From Terriglobia bacterium (GTDB taxonomy: Bacteria; Acidobacteriota; Terriglobia; UBA7540): a stretch of DNA of 7,214 nt. Numbering within the stretch: position 1 is the first letter of the stretch; each line of letters opens with the position of its first letter. Shown here in pieces: positions 6,431-7,214 of this stretch. The position numbers and the translations under genes were made by a program. The DNA is taken from assembly GCA_022866195.1 (NCBI GenBank), contig JALHUF010000170.1:1-7214 (forward strand), written 5' to 3'. The notes under the pieces were generated by a model, which saw nothing but the letters and a program-made list of their open reading frames with translations, ran no database searches and was not told where the DNA came from.

Positions 6431-7214
6431 ATGGCACAAAGCGTATTCCAGTTTCTCCAAGCTCACCCCTTGATCCTTGCCACTGTCAAAATCGTGATTG
6501 TGTTACTGGTGCTGGCGGGCATCGTGGCGTACCTGGTGTACATGGAGCGGAAGGTTCTGGCGTTCATCCAGGCTCGACTCGGTCCCATGCGGGTTGGGCC
6601 TTGGGGTCTGCTGCAGCCAGTCGCGGACGGCATCAAGCTTCTGCTCAAAGAAGACATCATCCCGGCGGGGGCCGACAAGTGGGTGTTCCTGCTTGCGCCG
6701 GTCATCAGTGTGGTGGCGGCCTTCACGGTCTTTGCCGCCATTCCCTTCGCGGGGAATTTCTTCATCACGGACGTCAACATAGGAATCCTCTTCATCCTGG
6801 CGGTATCTTCTCTGGGGATTTACGGCATCATCCTGGGCGGCTGGTCGTCTAATAGCCACTATCCTCTGCTCGGGGCGTTGCGCGCCTCGGCGCAACTGGT
6901 TAGTTATGAAGTGGCAGCGGGGATGGCGGTGGTCGGGGTGCTGCTCATCTCCAATTCCTTGAGCATGGTGGAGATTGTCCAGAACCAGCAGAAAATGGGG
7001 ATCTGGAACATTTTTCTTCAGCCGGTAGCGTTTGTCATCTATGTGATCGCCATGCTGGCGGAGACAAACCGTAATCCCTTTGACCTTCCCGAGGCGGAGT
7101 CGGAATTGACGGCGGGCTTCCATACGGAGTATAGCGGCTTCCGCTTTGCGCTTTACTTCCTCGCTGAATACACCAACATGGTGCTGGTTTCCTGCATCGC
7201 CGTGACACTATTCC
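6431..7214 (+). CDS. nuoH: NADH-quinone oxidoreductase subunit H (runs off right edge)
   Basis: This membrane subunit of complex I sits at the junction with the quinone pocket. The first 261 codons are present. Membrane segments are visible at about 17-37, 85-105, 115-136, 160-175, 197-210 and 239-261. Family hallmarks are MERKVLAFIQARLGP (38-52), QPVADGIKLLLKED (62-75), GWSSNSHYPLLGALRASAQL (137-156), SYEVAAGM (158-165), and the loop ETNRNPFDLPEAESELTAGF (211-230), followed by HTEYSGFRFALYFLAEY (231-247). The charged loop residues thought to couple quinone chemistry to proton movement are all present. The start ATG at 6431 gives the expected N-terminus; upstream there is only a weak purine stretch. 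The gene follows nuoD directly without nuoE, F and G. About 70-100 C-terminal residues should lie beyond the window. Confidence 0.96.
   Translation, partial: MAQSVFQFLQAHPLILATVKIVIVLLVLAGIVAYLVYMERKVLAFIQARLGPMRVGPWGLLQPVADGIKLLLKEDIIPAGADKWVFLLAPVISVVAAFTVFAAIPFAGNFFITDVNIGILFILAVSSLGIYGIILGGWSSNSHYPLLGALRASAQLVSYEVAAGMAVVGVLLISNSLSMVEIVQNQQKMGIWNIFLQPVAFVIYVIAMLAETNRNPFDLPEAESELTAGFHTEYSGFRFALYFLAEYTNMVLVSCIAVTLF

Noticed and set aside
5596..6432. Minus-strand frame of 278 codons
   Set aside because: Complement of nuoD; His/Arg/Val-rich as expected for an antisense frame of a GC-rich gene.
6503..7123. Minus-strand frame of 206 codons
   Set aside because: Complement of nuoH, whose plus-strand product carries all the family motifs.

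Overview
The window looks like a chromosomal segment from a moderately high-GC Gram-negative bacterium, most likely an acidobacterium. That assignment is an inference from three things: the character of the complex I proteins (a NuoD with a shortened C-terminal segment and a NuoC with a Pro/Ala-rich N-terminal extension), the short heptameric repeats in gene spacers, and an envelope gene set (RND pump, exported murein-peptide enzymes) that needs an outer membrane and periplasm. No 16S or other decisive marker is present.

Layout. Positions 1-1918 (minus strand) carry a tripartite efflux operon. A lipoprotein membrane-fusion adaptor comes first, followed by the N-terminal 201 codons of an MdtB/MdtC-type RND transporter that runs off the left edge. 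The 160-bp spacer between them is filled with 7-bp-period repeats. A good promoter with an overlapping palindrome lies just upstream of the adaptor and settles its start codon. Positions 2138-2230 hold tRNA-Ser(GCU). Directly after its CCA end, on the same strand, is a short unlisted reading frame that preserves the N-terminal half of a GIY-YIG nuclease and then stops: a truncated remnant.

Positions 2400-4339 (minus strand) hold a translationally coupled pair. One gene is an exported SH3b-NlpC/P60 endopeptidase resembling YkfC. The other is an enolase-superfamily dipeptide epimerase with a Tat signal, resembling YkfB/YcjG. Together they would cut murein peptides to L-Ala-gamma-D-Glu and convert this to L-Ala-L-Glu, probably outside the cytoplasm. 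Genes diverge from the 251-bp region 4340-4590. To the right are nuoC, nuoD and a right-truncated nuoH of respiratory complex I. No nuoA/nuoB lies upstream and no nuoE/F/G lies between nuoD and nuoH. The nuoD-nuoH spacer holds another 7-bp-period repeat of different sequence.

The points most worth a second look are the GIY-YIG remnant fused to the tRNA-Ser 3' flank, the three heptad arrays that share a period but not a sequence, the exported YkfC/YkfB-like pair, and the unusual C-D-H complex I gene order.
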